A stretch of DNA of 5,248 bases from an uncultured Leptotrichiaceae bacterium (GCA_938037005.1 CALHVR010000049.1:1-5248), one strand, 5' to 3'. Positions 1 to 5,248 are shown, counted from the first letter of the stretch. Program-made: numbers and translations. The notes: a model not told the origin generated them from the letters alone.

Positions 1-1
1 T

Positions 2-340
2 CTAACTCCGGAAGATTTTTTCTCTATAAAAACGAACAAGGGAAAAGTTAAGGGAACGATTTTAGATTACCTTAATGTCTTTGATAGACAATTTGTAGAT
101 CCAGCAACAAAAGAAATTCGGAACCAGGATAAGATTTTAAGAAAAAACTTTTATAGTTTTGATGTTGAGCTTTTTTACATAGCTGAAACAAATGAATTAA
201 AAGTATTAGATTTTGGTAAAAGAACAATAAAACCACCATCATTAACTAAGTTTAAATTAACTTCGGCTATAACTGATACAAAAACTTTAAAAGATTACTT
301 ATCTATCAAGGAACAAGAAAAAAGATTTATTTTTATTTAG
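2..340 (+). CDS. Unrecognised protein, C-terminal 112 residues (5' end outside window)
   Basis: A frame open from base 2 runs to TAG at 338-340. It covers 112 sense codons with no ATG, GTG or TTG start, so the true start lies upstream of the window. An uninterrupted frame of this length in DNA this AT-rich is unlikely by chance. The visible part looks soluble: it is rich in Lys, Asp, Thr and Phe, with no membrane segment and no cysteine. It alternates likely beta strands (for example YSFDVELFYI and ELKVLDFG, residues about 53-75) with polar turns, and ends in a basic stretch (KEQEKRFIFI). I do not recognise the family and assign no function. G+C is 26.8% by hand count (91 of 340), somewhat above the downstream permease genes. 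It also uses codons rare downstream (CCG, CGG, TCG, and several C-ending codons such as AAC and TAC), which may mean a different history. No GC hairpin terminator separates it from the next promoter. Confidence 0.6.
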   Translation, partial: LTPEDFFSIKTNKGKVKGTILDYLNVFDRQFVDPATKEIRNQDKILRKNFYSFDVELFYIAETNELKVLDFGKRTIKPPSLTKFKLTSAITDTKTLKDYLSIKEQEKRFIFI

Positions 341-357
341 TTTAAATATATATACTC

Positions 358-386
358 TTCTTATACATTCAAATATATGATATAAT
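358..386 (+). promoter_or_regulatory. Extended -10 sigma-A promoter of the ABC exporter operon
   Basis: A perfect TATAAT lies at 381-386 and is preceded by TG at 378-379 with one base between, giving the extended -10 form TGaTATAAT. The best -35 at 17-bp spacing is TTCTTA (358-363), which matches TTGACA at only three positions, so the extended -10 probably compensates. Transcription would start near 392-394, leaving a leader of about 15 nt that holds little more than the AGGAGG ribosome site (395-400) before ATG at 408. I saw no operator-like dyad around it. Confidence 0.6.
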
Positions 387-407
387 AAATCGTTAGGAGG
401 GATATTA

Positions 408-1193
408 ATGAAATATATAAAATTTATGCTATTTAATATTAAAATTAGGATGGCATATAGAAGTAGATATATGATAAGTATAATATCATCATATATACAA
501 ATAATATCTGCAATATTTATTTGGCTTTTTGTTTTAAAAAATAATAGTGGAAATATAAATGGATATAGTGGAAGTGATATGATTAAGTATATAGTTTTAT
601 CATTTACGATACTTTCATTTTTAAACAATTCAGTAGATAGAAATATATCTTCTGATATTGAAAGAGGAGATATAGTAATGTATTTTATTAAACCTATATC
701 ATATATAAGAGTATTGATTTCTCAAAGTATATCTAATATATTTTTTGATGGTGCATTCTTATTATTGCCGTGCATTTGTATAATTACATATTTTGGTGGT
801 ATAAATATTAGCCTGTTAATGTTTTTTATATTTTTAATATCAATAGTATTTAGTGGAATAATAATGTTTTTATTAAATTTTATAGTAGGATTAACTTCTT
901 TTTATATAAATTATATTTGGGGATTTTTATTGATGAAAGAAGTAATATTTAGATTTACATCAGGAGAATTATTTCCTTTATCATTTTTACCAGAAGGATT
1001 AAGAAATTTTTTATCATTAACACCATTTGAATATATATCATATAAGCCTATAATGTTGTTGATGGGGAAATTAGATTTTTCAGGTGTTATAAATATGTTG
1101 CTAGTACAAGTTATTTGGATTGGGATTTTACTATTTTTAGCTAAATTACAGTGGCTTGGTGCAAATAAAAAAATTAGTGTGAACGGAGGGTAA
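408..1193 (+). CDS. ABC-2 type exporter permease, COG4587-like
   Basis: This is a 261-residue integral membrane subunit of a three-gene ABC exporter, acting in the cytoplasmic membrane. Hydrophobic segments fall at about residues 22-43, 59-73, 109-128, 135-160, 163-180 and 228-245, giving six membrane spans, normal for ABC-2 permeases. Two landmarks match the COG4587 family as I know it. One is the stretch at 83-99, with Glu85-Arg-Gly87 followed by Lys95-Pro96, typically read as 'GxxxxxLxxPxxY'. The other is the segment SGELFPLSFLPEGL (185-198), followed by the conserved pattern around TPFEYISYKP (205-214). ATG at 408 is preceded by AGGAGG (395-400) with 7 nt spacing. It is the first gene of the operon and stops 4 bp before the second permease. 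The two permeases have equal length (261 residues each) but clearly different sequences, so they probably form a heterodimer. The exported substrate cannot be read from the sequence; efflux of a toxic compound or peptide is a guess only. Confidence 0.86.
   Translation: MKYIKFMLFNIKIRMAYRSRYMISIISSYIQIISAIFIWLFVLKNNSGNINGYSGSDMIKYIVLSFTILSFLNNSVDRNISSDIERGDIVMYFIKPISYIRVLISQSISNIFFDGAFLLLPCICIITYFGGINISLLMFFIFLISIVFSGIIMFLLNFIVGLTSFYINYIWGFLLMKEVIFRFTSGELFPLSFLPEGLRNFLSLTPFEYISYKPIMLLMGKLDFSGVINMLLVQVIWIGILLFLAKLQWLGANKKISVNGG
1185..1190 (+). promoter_or_regulatory. Ribosome binding site fixing the TTG start of the second permease
   Basis: GGAGGG at 1185-1190 lies inside the last codons of the first permease and ends immediately before its TAA (1191-1193). 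It is 7 nt before TTG at 1198. No ATG lies at comparable distance in the right frame, so TTG is the most plausible start. The arrangement suggests translational coupling of the two permeases. Confidence 0.7.
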
Positions 1194-1197
1194 AGTA

Positions 1198-1983
1198 TTG
1201 GAAAGATATTTTAGAATATATTTATTAAGATTAAAACTATCTTTTAAAATATTAGTTAATTCATTTACTAATTTCATAATAGGAATACTTGGTTTTTTAA
1301 CAATACAGGTAACGGGTATAGTATTTTTAAATATTACTTTTTCAAATATTCCAAGTATTGAAGGAATATCTAAATATAGTATATTAGCTTTATATGGATT
1401 TTCACAAATTTCAAGAGGATTAGATCATTTTTATTCAGATTATTTATGGCATTTGTCTATATCTGTTATAATTAAAGGAGAATATGATAAATTTTTATTA
1501 AGACCATTAAATACTTTTTTTCAGGTACTAATAGAAAAAACTCAATTTGATGCGTTAGGAGAAATTTTAATTGGTTTACTTATATATCTTTATGGATTAA
1601 AAGGTTTAGGTATAGGTTTTAGTTTCAAAATATTTTTCTTAAGTGTATTGTTAAGTGTTGTAGGTTCTATAATATATACTTGTTTTAAAAGTATAGCTGC
1701 ATCATTTGCGTTTGTATACAAAGATACATATTTTTTACTAAAAGCTATATATTCTATATCAGATTTTACACGTTTTCCAATAAATATTTATCCTAGATTT
1801 TTACAAATCTTTTTAACATATATTATATCTTTTGCTATAACTTCATATTATCCAATGGATGTAATAATAAATATGAATATGGAAAGTGTTTTAAAGATAA
1901 TATTTGTTAGTATAGGATTGATAATATTAACAGCATATATTTGGAAAAGAAATGAGGTTAGATATGAAAGTTCAGGAGCGTAA
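1198..1983 (+). CDS. ABC-2 type exporter permease, COG3694-like
   Basis: This is the second permease subunit, 261 residues, starting at TTG with a strong GGAGGG 7 nt upstream. Hydrophobic segments lie at about 22-46, 57-70, 117-138, 142-160, 163-185, 201-217 and 231-248, consistent with a six-span ABC-2 fold. Family landmarks of COG3694 visible here are the KGEYDKFLLRPLN motif (93-105), the DFTRFPINIYPRFLQ stretch (189-203) before a hydrophobic segment, SYYP (216-219), and a C-terminal tail of the form W-x(6)-YESSG (Trp249 to Gly260). It should pair with the upstream COG4587-like permease to form the membrane channel and contact the ATPase encoded next. Its last codons overlap the start of the ATPase gene. 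The family is well represented in Bacillota and other phyla, but most members have no proven substrate. TTG rather than ATG initiation may lower its translation relative to the first gene. Confidence 0.86.
   Translation: MERYFRIYLLRLKLSFKILVNSFTNFIIGILGFLTIQVTGIVFLNITFSNIPSIEGISKYSILALYGFSQISRGLDHFYSDYLWHLSISVIIKGEYDKFLLRPLNTFFQVLIEKTQFDALGEILIGLLIYLYGLKGLGIGFSFKIFFLSVLLSVVGSIIYTCFKSIAASFAFVYKDTYFLLKAIYSISDFTRFPINIYPRFLQIFLTYIISFAITSYYPMDVIINMNMESVLKIIFVSIGLIILTAYIWKRNEVRYESSGA
1954..1958 (+). promoter_or_regulatory. Ribosome binding site that favours the 1964 start of the ATPase
   Basis: GAGGT (1954-1958) lies 5 nt before ATG at 1964. The alternative in-frame ATG at 1952 overlaps this site and has only a weak GGAAAAG stretch upstream (1943-1949). 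The 1964 start is therefore preferred. It would shorten the protein by four residues (MRLD) and cut the overlap with the permease gene from 32 to 20 bp. Confidence 0.55.
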
Positions 1984-2944
1984 AATAATAAGTGTAGAAA
2001 ATATTAATAAGAAGTTCAATATACATATTAGAAAAGGTATATTTAAAAGAGAAAGAAAAGAAATTAAAGTGGTTAAAGATATAAGTTTTGATATATTTGA
2101 AGGAGAAGTTGTAGGATTTCTTGGACCTAATGGTGCGGGAAAATCAACTACTATAAAAATGATGACAGGAATAATAACTCCAAGTAGTGGTAGATGTTTA
2201 ATAAATGGCATAGAACCATATAAAGAAAGAGTAAAAAATGCTAGAAATATAGGTGTAGTATTTGGACAAAGAACCTCTCTTTGGTGGGATATGTCACTTC
2301 AAGATAATTTGGAATTATTAAAAGAAATATATGATGTTACTGATGAAGAATATAATTTAAGAATGGAATATTTAGAAGAGCTTTTAGGATTTAAAAAATT
2401 ATTAAATAAACAGATTAGAACTATGTCGCTTGGTCAAAGAATGTTATCTGATTTAGTTGGAGCTTTGATATACAAACCTAAAATCTTATTTTTGGATGAA
2501 CCTACAATAGGTATAGATATAATACTTAAAGAAAAACTTTTAAATGTATTAAAAGAAATTAATAAAAAAGAAAAGATTACAATAATTTTAACAACTCATG
2601 ATATGCGTGATGTAGAGGCATTGTGTGATAGAATAGTTATTATCAATGAAGGGGAAAAGATATTTGATGATACTATGGGAAATTTAGTTGATAAATATGT
2701 TAATGAAAAAATTATTAAGGTGACTTTAAAAGATAAGGTAGATATTGATAAGATAAAAGAAATTAAGGGTGTTTTATCAATTAATTATGAAGATAATTTA
2801 CTTAGTGTAAATATATTAAAAGATGTTTTAGTAGAAAAAAAGGTGATAATGTCATTGTATGATATGTATAACATTGAGAAATTGGAATTGGAAGAAGAGG
2901 ATATAACTAGTGTTGTAAAAAAAATATATGAAACTAAAATTTAA
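1964..2944 (+). CDS. ABC exporter ATP-binding protein, COG4586-like (NatA type)
   Basis: This is the cytoplasmic ATPase that powers the two permeases encoded just upstream. It has 326 residues from ATG 1964 (330 if ATG 1952 is used). In the 326 numbering the nucleotide-binding domain is complete: Walker A GPNGAGKST at 54-62, Q-loop Gln102 in FGQRTSLWW, signature MSLGQR at 154-159, Walker B ILFLDE at 174-179 with catalytic Glu179, D-loop IGID at 182-185, and H-loop His212 in TTHD. The signature is SLGQ rather than the usual SGGQ. That, the FGQRTSLWWD stretch and the long basic insert before Walker A (about residues 18-38) are typical of the COG4586 group. A C-terminal extension of about 85 residues after the ATPase core (from about 240, strands and helices, no membrane span) is also normal for the group. 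It is the last gene of the operon, and a terminator follows 27 bp after the stop. No key residue is missing, so it should be active. Confidence 0.9.
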   Translation: MKVQERKIISVENINKKFNIHIRKGIFKRERKEIKVVKDISFDIFEGEVVGFLGPNGAGKSTTIKMMTGIITPSSGRCLINGIEPYKERVKNARNIGVVFGQRTSLWWDMSLQDNLELLKEIYDVTDEEYNLRMEYLEELLGFKKLLNKQIRTMSLGQRMLSDLVGALIYKPKILFLDEPTIGIDIILKEKLLNVLKEINKKEKITIILTTHDMRDVEALCDRIVIINEGEKIFDDTMGNLVDKYVNEKIIKVTLKDKVDIDKIKEIKGVLSINYEDNLLSVNILKDVLVEKKVIMSLYDMYNIEKLELEEEDITSVVKKIYETKI

Positions 2945-2970
2945 TATAAAAAAATATATTTATATTTTGT

Positions 2971-2992
2971 GAGGGGATTTCCCTCTTTTTTT
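2971..2992 (+). terminator. Short intrinsic terminator after the ABC operon
   Basis: GAGGG (2971-2975) pairs with CCCTC (2981-2985) across the loop GATTT, and seven T follow at 2986-2992. The stem is only 5 bp but GC-rich in an otherwise AT-rich stretch, with an ideal U-tract. It sits 27 bp after the ATPase stop codon. An AT-only dyad just upstream (AAAATATA at 2951-2958, TATATTTT at 2961-2968) is probably incidental. Confidence 0.78.
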
Positions 2993-3076
2993 ATTCTTTT
3001 TTGTTTATAGTTATATACATTTAAAAAATTTAATTTTTAAAGAAGGAGTTATAAATATATTTCACTAAAAAAACGG
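2993..3076. other. AT-rich intergenic spacer with an orphan Shine-Dalgarno-like 9-mer
   Basis: This spacer lies between the terminator and the Rrf2 promoter. It has no ATG on the + strand and no open frame of note on either strand. It holds AAGGAGTTA at 3043-3051, an exact copy of the ribosome-site 9-mer at 3121-3129, but without a usable start codon after it. It also holds an AT-only dyad (TTTAAAAA 3020-3027, TTTTTAAA 3034-3041). A run of seven A (3067-3073) just upstream of the -35 box may act as a UP-like element. Confidence 0.4.
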
Positions 3077-3105
3077 TTGACAAAATTTATCCAAAGTTAT
3101 ATAAT
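3077..3105 (+). promoter_or_regulatory. Perfect consensus sigma-A promoter of the Rrf2-YhgE/Pip operon
   Basis: TTGACA at 3077-3082 and TATAAT at 3100-3105 match both hexamer consensus sequences exactly, with the optimal 17-bp spacer. An A7 tract (3067-3073) lies just upstream of the -35 box. Transcription should start near 3111-3113, giving a leader of about 25 nt that contains AAGGAG (3121-3126), 11 nt before ATG 3138. A promoter this strong normally needs a repressor to be controlled, and a dyad covers its -10 box. Confidence 0.88.
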
Positions 3106-3118
3106 ATCTTTAGATAAA
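3086..3118. promoter_or_regulatory. Predicted operator: 33-bp imperfect palindrome centred on the -10 box
   Basis: The arms TTTATCCAAAG (3086-3096) and CTTTAGATAAA (3108-3118) are inverted copies matching at 10 of 11 positions. The 11-bp centre is also partly symmetric (TAT at 3098-3100 opposite ATA at 3104-3106 in register). Overall 13 of 16 base pairs match about an axis at base 3102, inside TATAAT. The predicted transcript start falls within the right arm, so the dyad cannot fold as an RNA hairpin from this promoter and is best read as a DNA site for a dimeric regulator. The adjacent Rrf2 protein is the obvious candidate (inference). Because the site is AT-rich, some of the symmetry could be chance, but each arm has an AAAG/CTTT core flanked by a further C or G. 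Confidence 0.6.
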
Positions 3119-3137
3119 AAAAGGAGTTAGATTAGAT

Positions 3138-3596
3138 ATGAGATTAAGTAAAAAATTTGAACAAGGAATATATGTAGTTTTTATGTTGGCTCTTCAGTTA
3201 GAAGGTAGACCGATTAAAAGTCATATATTGAGTGAAAAATTAGAAGTTTCAGATTCATATTTGAAAAAGATATTGGCAAGGCTTGCGAGAGTTAATATAA
3301 TAAAATCTAATGCTTCTAAAAATGGTGGATTCCAATTAGCAAGGAATATAGATGAGATATCTCTCTATGATATTTATCAAGCACTTGAAGAAGAAAAAGA
3401 GTATAGACCTCCTCAAGATTTGGCTTATAAAATATTTGTGTGTAAAGAAGCAATAGATAAAAATGTAAAAAAAATAGATGATGTTTTCGTTAATGCGTTT
3501 AATGCATTTAATGAAGAATTAAAAAAATTGAAATTTTCTGATTTACTTGAAAAAGATATTATTAAAAATGGTAAATTGGATTGGGAAAATATATAG
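3138..3596 (+). CDS. Rrf2-family transcriptional regulator with a single cysteine
   Basis: This is a 152-residue DNA-binding protein, normal length for the Rrf2 family. The opening MRLSKKFEQGIYVVFMLA matches the typical first helix. A winged helix-turn-helix follows: helix two at about 27-35, the recognition helix starting at Ser38-Asp39-Ser40-Tyr41-Leu42 (to about 52), and a wing at about 56-68 with the family's Gly63-Gly64-Phe65 and Leu67-Ala68. The segment at 103-140 should form the dimerisation helix, and LKFSDLLEKD (131-140) resembles the conserved 'LaDLl' end. Only one cysteine is present, Cys102 in FVCKEA, at about the place of the conserved family cysteine often seen as 'CPVG'. The three-cysteine cluster of IscR-type iron-sulfur members is absent, so a [2Fe-2S] sensor is unlikely. 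A thiol-based or ligand-sensing role like HypR or YwnA types is possible (inference). It is the first gene of a two-gene operon under a promoter bearing a dyad, suggesting autorepression. AAGGAG lies 11 nt upstream of the ATG, a slightly long spacing. Confidence 0.88.
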   Translation: MRLSKKFEQGIYVVFMLALQLEGRPIKSHILSEKLEVSDSYLKKILARLARVNIIKSNASKNGGFQLARNIDEISLYDIYQALEEEKEYRPPQDLAYKIFVCKEAIDKNVKKIDDVFVNAFNAFNEELKKLKFSDLLEKDIIKNGKLDWENI

Positions 3597-3605
3597 GAGG
3601 TTATT

Positions 3606-5216
3606 ATGATTGAAAAAATTAATTTGAAAAAATATATAGCAATTTTTGTTATTTTAATTATCCCTTTCTTTTATGTATTTTTCTTTCTTAAAGCATTTTG
3701 GAATCCTTATGAAAAATTAGATACAGTACCGGTAGCTATAGTCAATTTAGATAAAGGGAATATAGGGACAGAAATTGTTAAAAAGTTGAAAGATAGTAAA
3801 AAGATGAAAGTTGAGGAAGTTTCTAGTGATGAAGTTGCTTTGAATGGGGTTAAGGATAGAATATATTATTCAAGTATAACTATACCTGAAAATTTTAGTG
3901 ATAACATTACTTCTTTACAAAAAAATGAGATTATATATAGATCAAACAAAAAATTTAATTATATAGCTTCTCAACTTTATGAAAGAGCAGCGATAGAAAT
4001 TCAAAATACAGTTAAAAATACAATATCTAATCAAGTAGGGACAAAACTTCATGGTTCTATAAGAGAAAGTGCAAGTAAAATAGATGAATTGTCTAATGGG
4101 TTAAGTAAAATTAATGATGGGTCTAAACAGTTAGAAGAAGGAGTTTTACAACTTCAAAAAGGAGTTAGCAAATTTAATGCTGAAGGTGTTAATCAGATTA
4201 AAGGCGGAGTACATCAATATGTTGATGGAGTTAATAGGGCAACAGATGGACTTGACCAAATTTCTGGCGGAGTAATTAAATTAGGTGATACTTTAAAAAT
4301 TTTAAAAATAAATTCAAATTTTAAAAAATTATATAATGGAGCTAAAGAAGTTCAAAATACAAATGTTAAAGAAAAATTAACTCGTGGTGGGCATGAATTA
4401 AATAAAGGGATTGATAACTTAGAAAGTGCATCTCGTGAAATTCAAAAAGGTGTAAATAAAATATATGAAGGGTCAAAAAAATTAAATAGTGGAATAACGA
4501 CGGCTAATAATTCTGTTAAGAATTCTGTAAAAGAATCAAAAATTAAACTTGAAAAAATAAGTAATATTGATGAATTCGTACAAAATTCAGTTAATTTAAA
4601 AGTTGAAAATATTGATAATGTAAATAATTATGGAACTATATTTGCAACATATTTTATATCTATCTCTTTGTGGGTTGGGAATTTAACTATAATAATAACA
4701 TTATTTTATGATAGAAATAGAAGATTTGGAATATTTGATAAAGAAAATACAGGAATTAAACAATATTTGGCATATATATGTTTATCTATAATACAAACAT
4801 TTATATTAAGTTTCTTAATCTTATCAAATTTCAATTTTGATAAATTAAATTTTCCTATATTTTTGATAGGTATGTTAAGTGTAAATCTTGTGTTCTTTAA
4901 TATCATATACTTTATGAATAGAATTTCTAGTGATGTAGGTAGATTTTTATCTATGATATTGTTGATAATACAAATATCTGCAAGTGCGGGGACTTTCCCA
5001 ATAGAAACTTCAACTAATACATTTATAAAAATATTTCCTTATGTCCCTATGAGATATACTATAAATTTATTCAAAGAAGGATTAGCAGGATATGATTCTA
5101 ATTTCTTTATGTTTAATATGAAAAGAGTTGGGGGAATGCTTATAGTATTTATTATTCTTAATTTACTTTTATTTGTTTATGAAGATTTTAAAAATAAAAA
5201 GAATAATACGAATTAA
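3606..5216 (+). CDS. YhgE/Pip-type membrane protein, compact, with Leu-Gly heptad repeats
   Basis: This is a 536-residue membrane protein of the YhgE/Pip family. One N-terminal span (about 11-31) precedes the hallmark FWNPYEKLDTVPVAIVNLDKG region (31-51, written here only as a location), in which a Val-Ala-Ile-Val-Asn-Leu-Asp strand opens the extracytoplasmic domain. Residues about 155-300 are a predicted coiled coil with heptads of the form x-x-x-Leu-x-x-Gly, for example LSKINDG, SKQLEEG and VLQLQKG (166-186). There is a break around 228-260 and a second block at 262-296. Five further spans follow at about 343-367, 385-407, 416-437, 444-461 and 508-526, forming an ABC-2-like C-terminal domain. 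Known relatives (Bacillus YhgE, lactococcal Pip phage receptor, YueB) are longer, roughly 775 to over 1000 residues. No ATPase is encoded beside it. Family members are usually annotated as export proteins or act as phage receptors; the function here is unproven. The AGGAGG site (3595-3600) overlaps the upstream TAG, 5 nt before ATG 3606, so translation is probably coupled to the Rrf2 gene. Confidence 0.87.
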   Translation: MIEKINLKKYIAIFVILIIPFFYVFFFLKAFWNPYEKLDTVPVAIVNLDKGNIGTEIVKKLKDSKKMKVEEVSSDEVALNGVKDRIYYSSITIPENFSDNITSLQKNEIIYRSNKKFNYIASQLYERAAIEIQNTVKNTISNQVGTKLHGSIRESASKIDELSNGLSKINDGSKQLEEGVLQLQKGVSKFNAEGVNQIKGGVHQYVDGVNRATDGLDQISGGVIKLGDTLKILKINSNFKKLYNGAKEVQNTNVKEKLTRGGHELNKGIDNLESASREIQKGVNKIYEGSKKLNSGITTANNSVKNSVKESKIKLEKISNIDEFVQNSVNLKVENIDNVNNYGTIFATYFISISLWVGNLTIIITLFYDRNRRFGIFDKENTGIKQYLAYICLSIIQTFILSFLILSNFNFDKLNFPIFLIGMLSVNLVFFNIIYFMNRISSDVGRFLSMILLIIQISASAGTFPIETSTNTFIKIFPYVPMRYTINLFKEGLAGYDSNFFMFNMKRVGGMLIVFIILNLLLFVYEDFKNKKNNTN

Positions 5217-5248
5217 TATATATTAAAAATAACATGCATTTAAAATGT
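5217..5248. other. Intergenic tail with a dyad truncated by the window edge
   Basis: These are the last 32 bases, following the YhgE/Pip stop codon. AACATGCATTT (5231-5241), one A, and AAATGT (5243-5248) form the left arm and part of the right arm of a possible inverted repeat; the visible inner six positions match at five. It could be the start of an operator or a hairpin for a downstream gene, or chance. No terminator for the Rrf2-YhgE/Pip operon is visible before the window ends. Confidence 0.25.

Noticed and set aside
341..407. A copy of the Rrf2 operator in the ABC operon promoter, which would link the two operons
   Set aside because: No arm resembling ATCCAAAG or CTTTAGAT is visible around the -10 at 381-386, so co-regulation is not supported by sequence.
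299..628. Open frame on the - strand over the start of the first permease gene
   Set aside because: It lies antisense to a clear ABC permease and its promoter, its product is low-complexity Ile/Leu/Phe-rich sequence, and it is best explained as a shadow of AT-rich coding DNA.
1972..2211. Open frame on the - strand inside the ATPase gene
   Set aside because: It is antisense to the Walker A region of a conserved ATPase, and its composition reflects the complement of that gene.
2951..2968. AAAATATA-TT-TATATTTT dyad as a second terminator or regulatory hairpin
   Set aside because: It is made only of A and T in DNA of that composition, with a 2-nt loop, and a better GC terminator lies immediately after it.
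3441..3443. Iron-sulfur cluster sensing by the Rrf2 protein (IscR or NsrR type)
   Set aside because: Only one cysteine exists in the whole protein, whereas those clusters need three cysteines.
4706..4906. Open frame on the - strand inside the YhgE/Pip gene
   Set aside because: It is short and antisense to conserved membrane segments, with no sign of its own family.
3606..5216. YhgE/Pip protein as the permease of the neighbouring ABC ATPase
   Set aside because: The ABC operon already has two permeases and its own terminator, and the YhgE/Pip gene has a separate strong promoter and regulator.
1..5248. CRISPR arrays, tRNA genes, insertion sequences or a toxin-antitoxin pair
   Set aside because: No regularly spaced repeats, cloverleaf sequence, transposase or small paired genes were seen; almost all of the window is explained by six frames and short spacers.

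Overview
This 5.2 kb window is very AT-rich. By hand count the first 340 bases are 26.8% G+C, and sampled lines of the permease genes are nearer 12-22%. Codons ending in A or T dominate (ATA, TTA, AGA, AAA). Strong AGGAGG-type Shine-Dalgarno sites precede the genes, tryptophan is TGG, and no in-frame TGA is used. This fits a low-GC Bacillota such as a Clostridia or Tissierellia member, though a Fusobacteriota host cannot be excluded. The standard bacterial code applies. All supported genes are on the + strand.

Layout: (1) bases 2-340 are the 3' end of an unrecognised gene that begins outside the window. (2) An extended -10 promoter near 358-386 drives a compact three-gene ABC-2 exporter operon: permease (408-1193), permease (1198-1983) and ATPase (1964-2944). 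The genes are 4 bp apart and then overlapping, and the operon closes with a short intrinsic terminator at 2971-2992. The families are those of the uncharacterised COG4587/COG3694/COG4586 exporter. (3) A 193-bp intergenic region carries a perfect consensus sigma-A promoter (TTGACA, 17 bp, TATAAT). Its -10 box sits at the centre of a 33-bp imperfect palindrome. (4) This promoter drives a two-gene operon, an Rrf2-family repressor (3138-3596) and a compact YhgE/Pip-type membrane protein (3606-5216), 9 bp apart. (5) The last 32 bases are intergenic and end in a partial dyad cut by the window edge.

The two complete operons both encode predicted membrane export machinery. The ABC module is a self-contained exporter with ATPase and two different permease subunits; its substrate is unknown. 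The Rrf2-YhgE/Pip module reads as a self-regulated unit: the repressor probably binds the palindrome over its own -10 box, and a signal (perhaps acting through its single cysteine, Cys102) would release it and allow production of the YhgE/Pip protein. No mobile element, CRISPR array, tRNA or rRNA was seen. The most interesting testable item is the operator-promoter of the Rrf2-YhgE/Pip pair.
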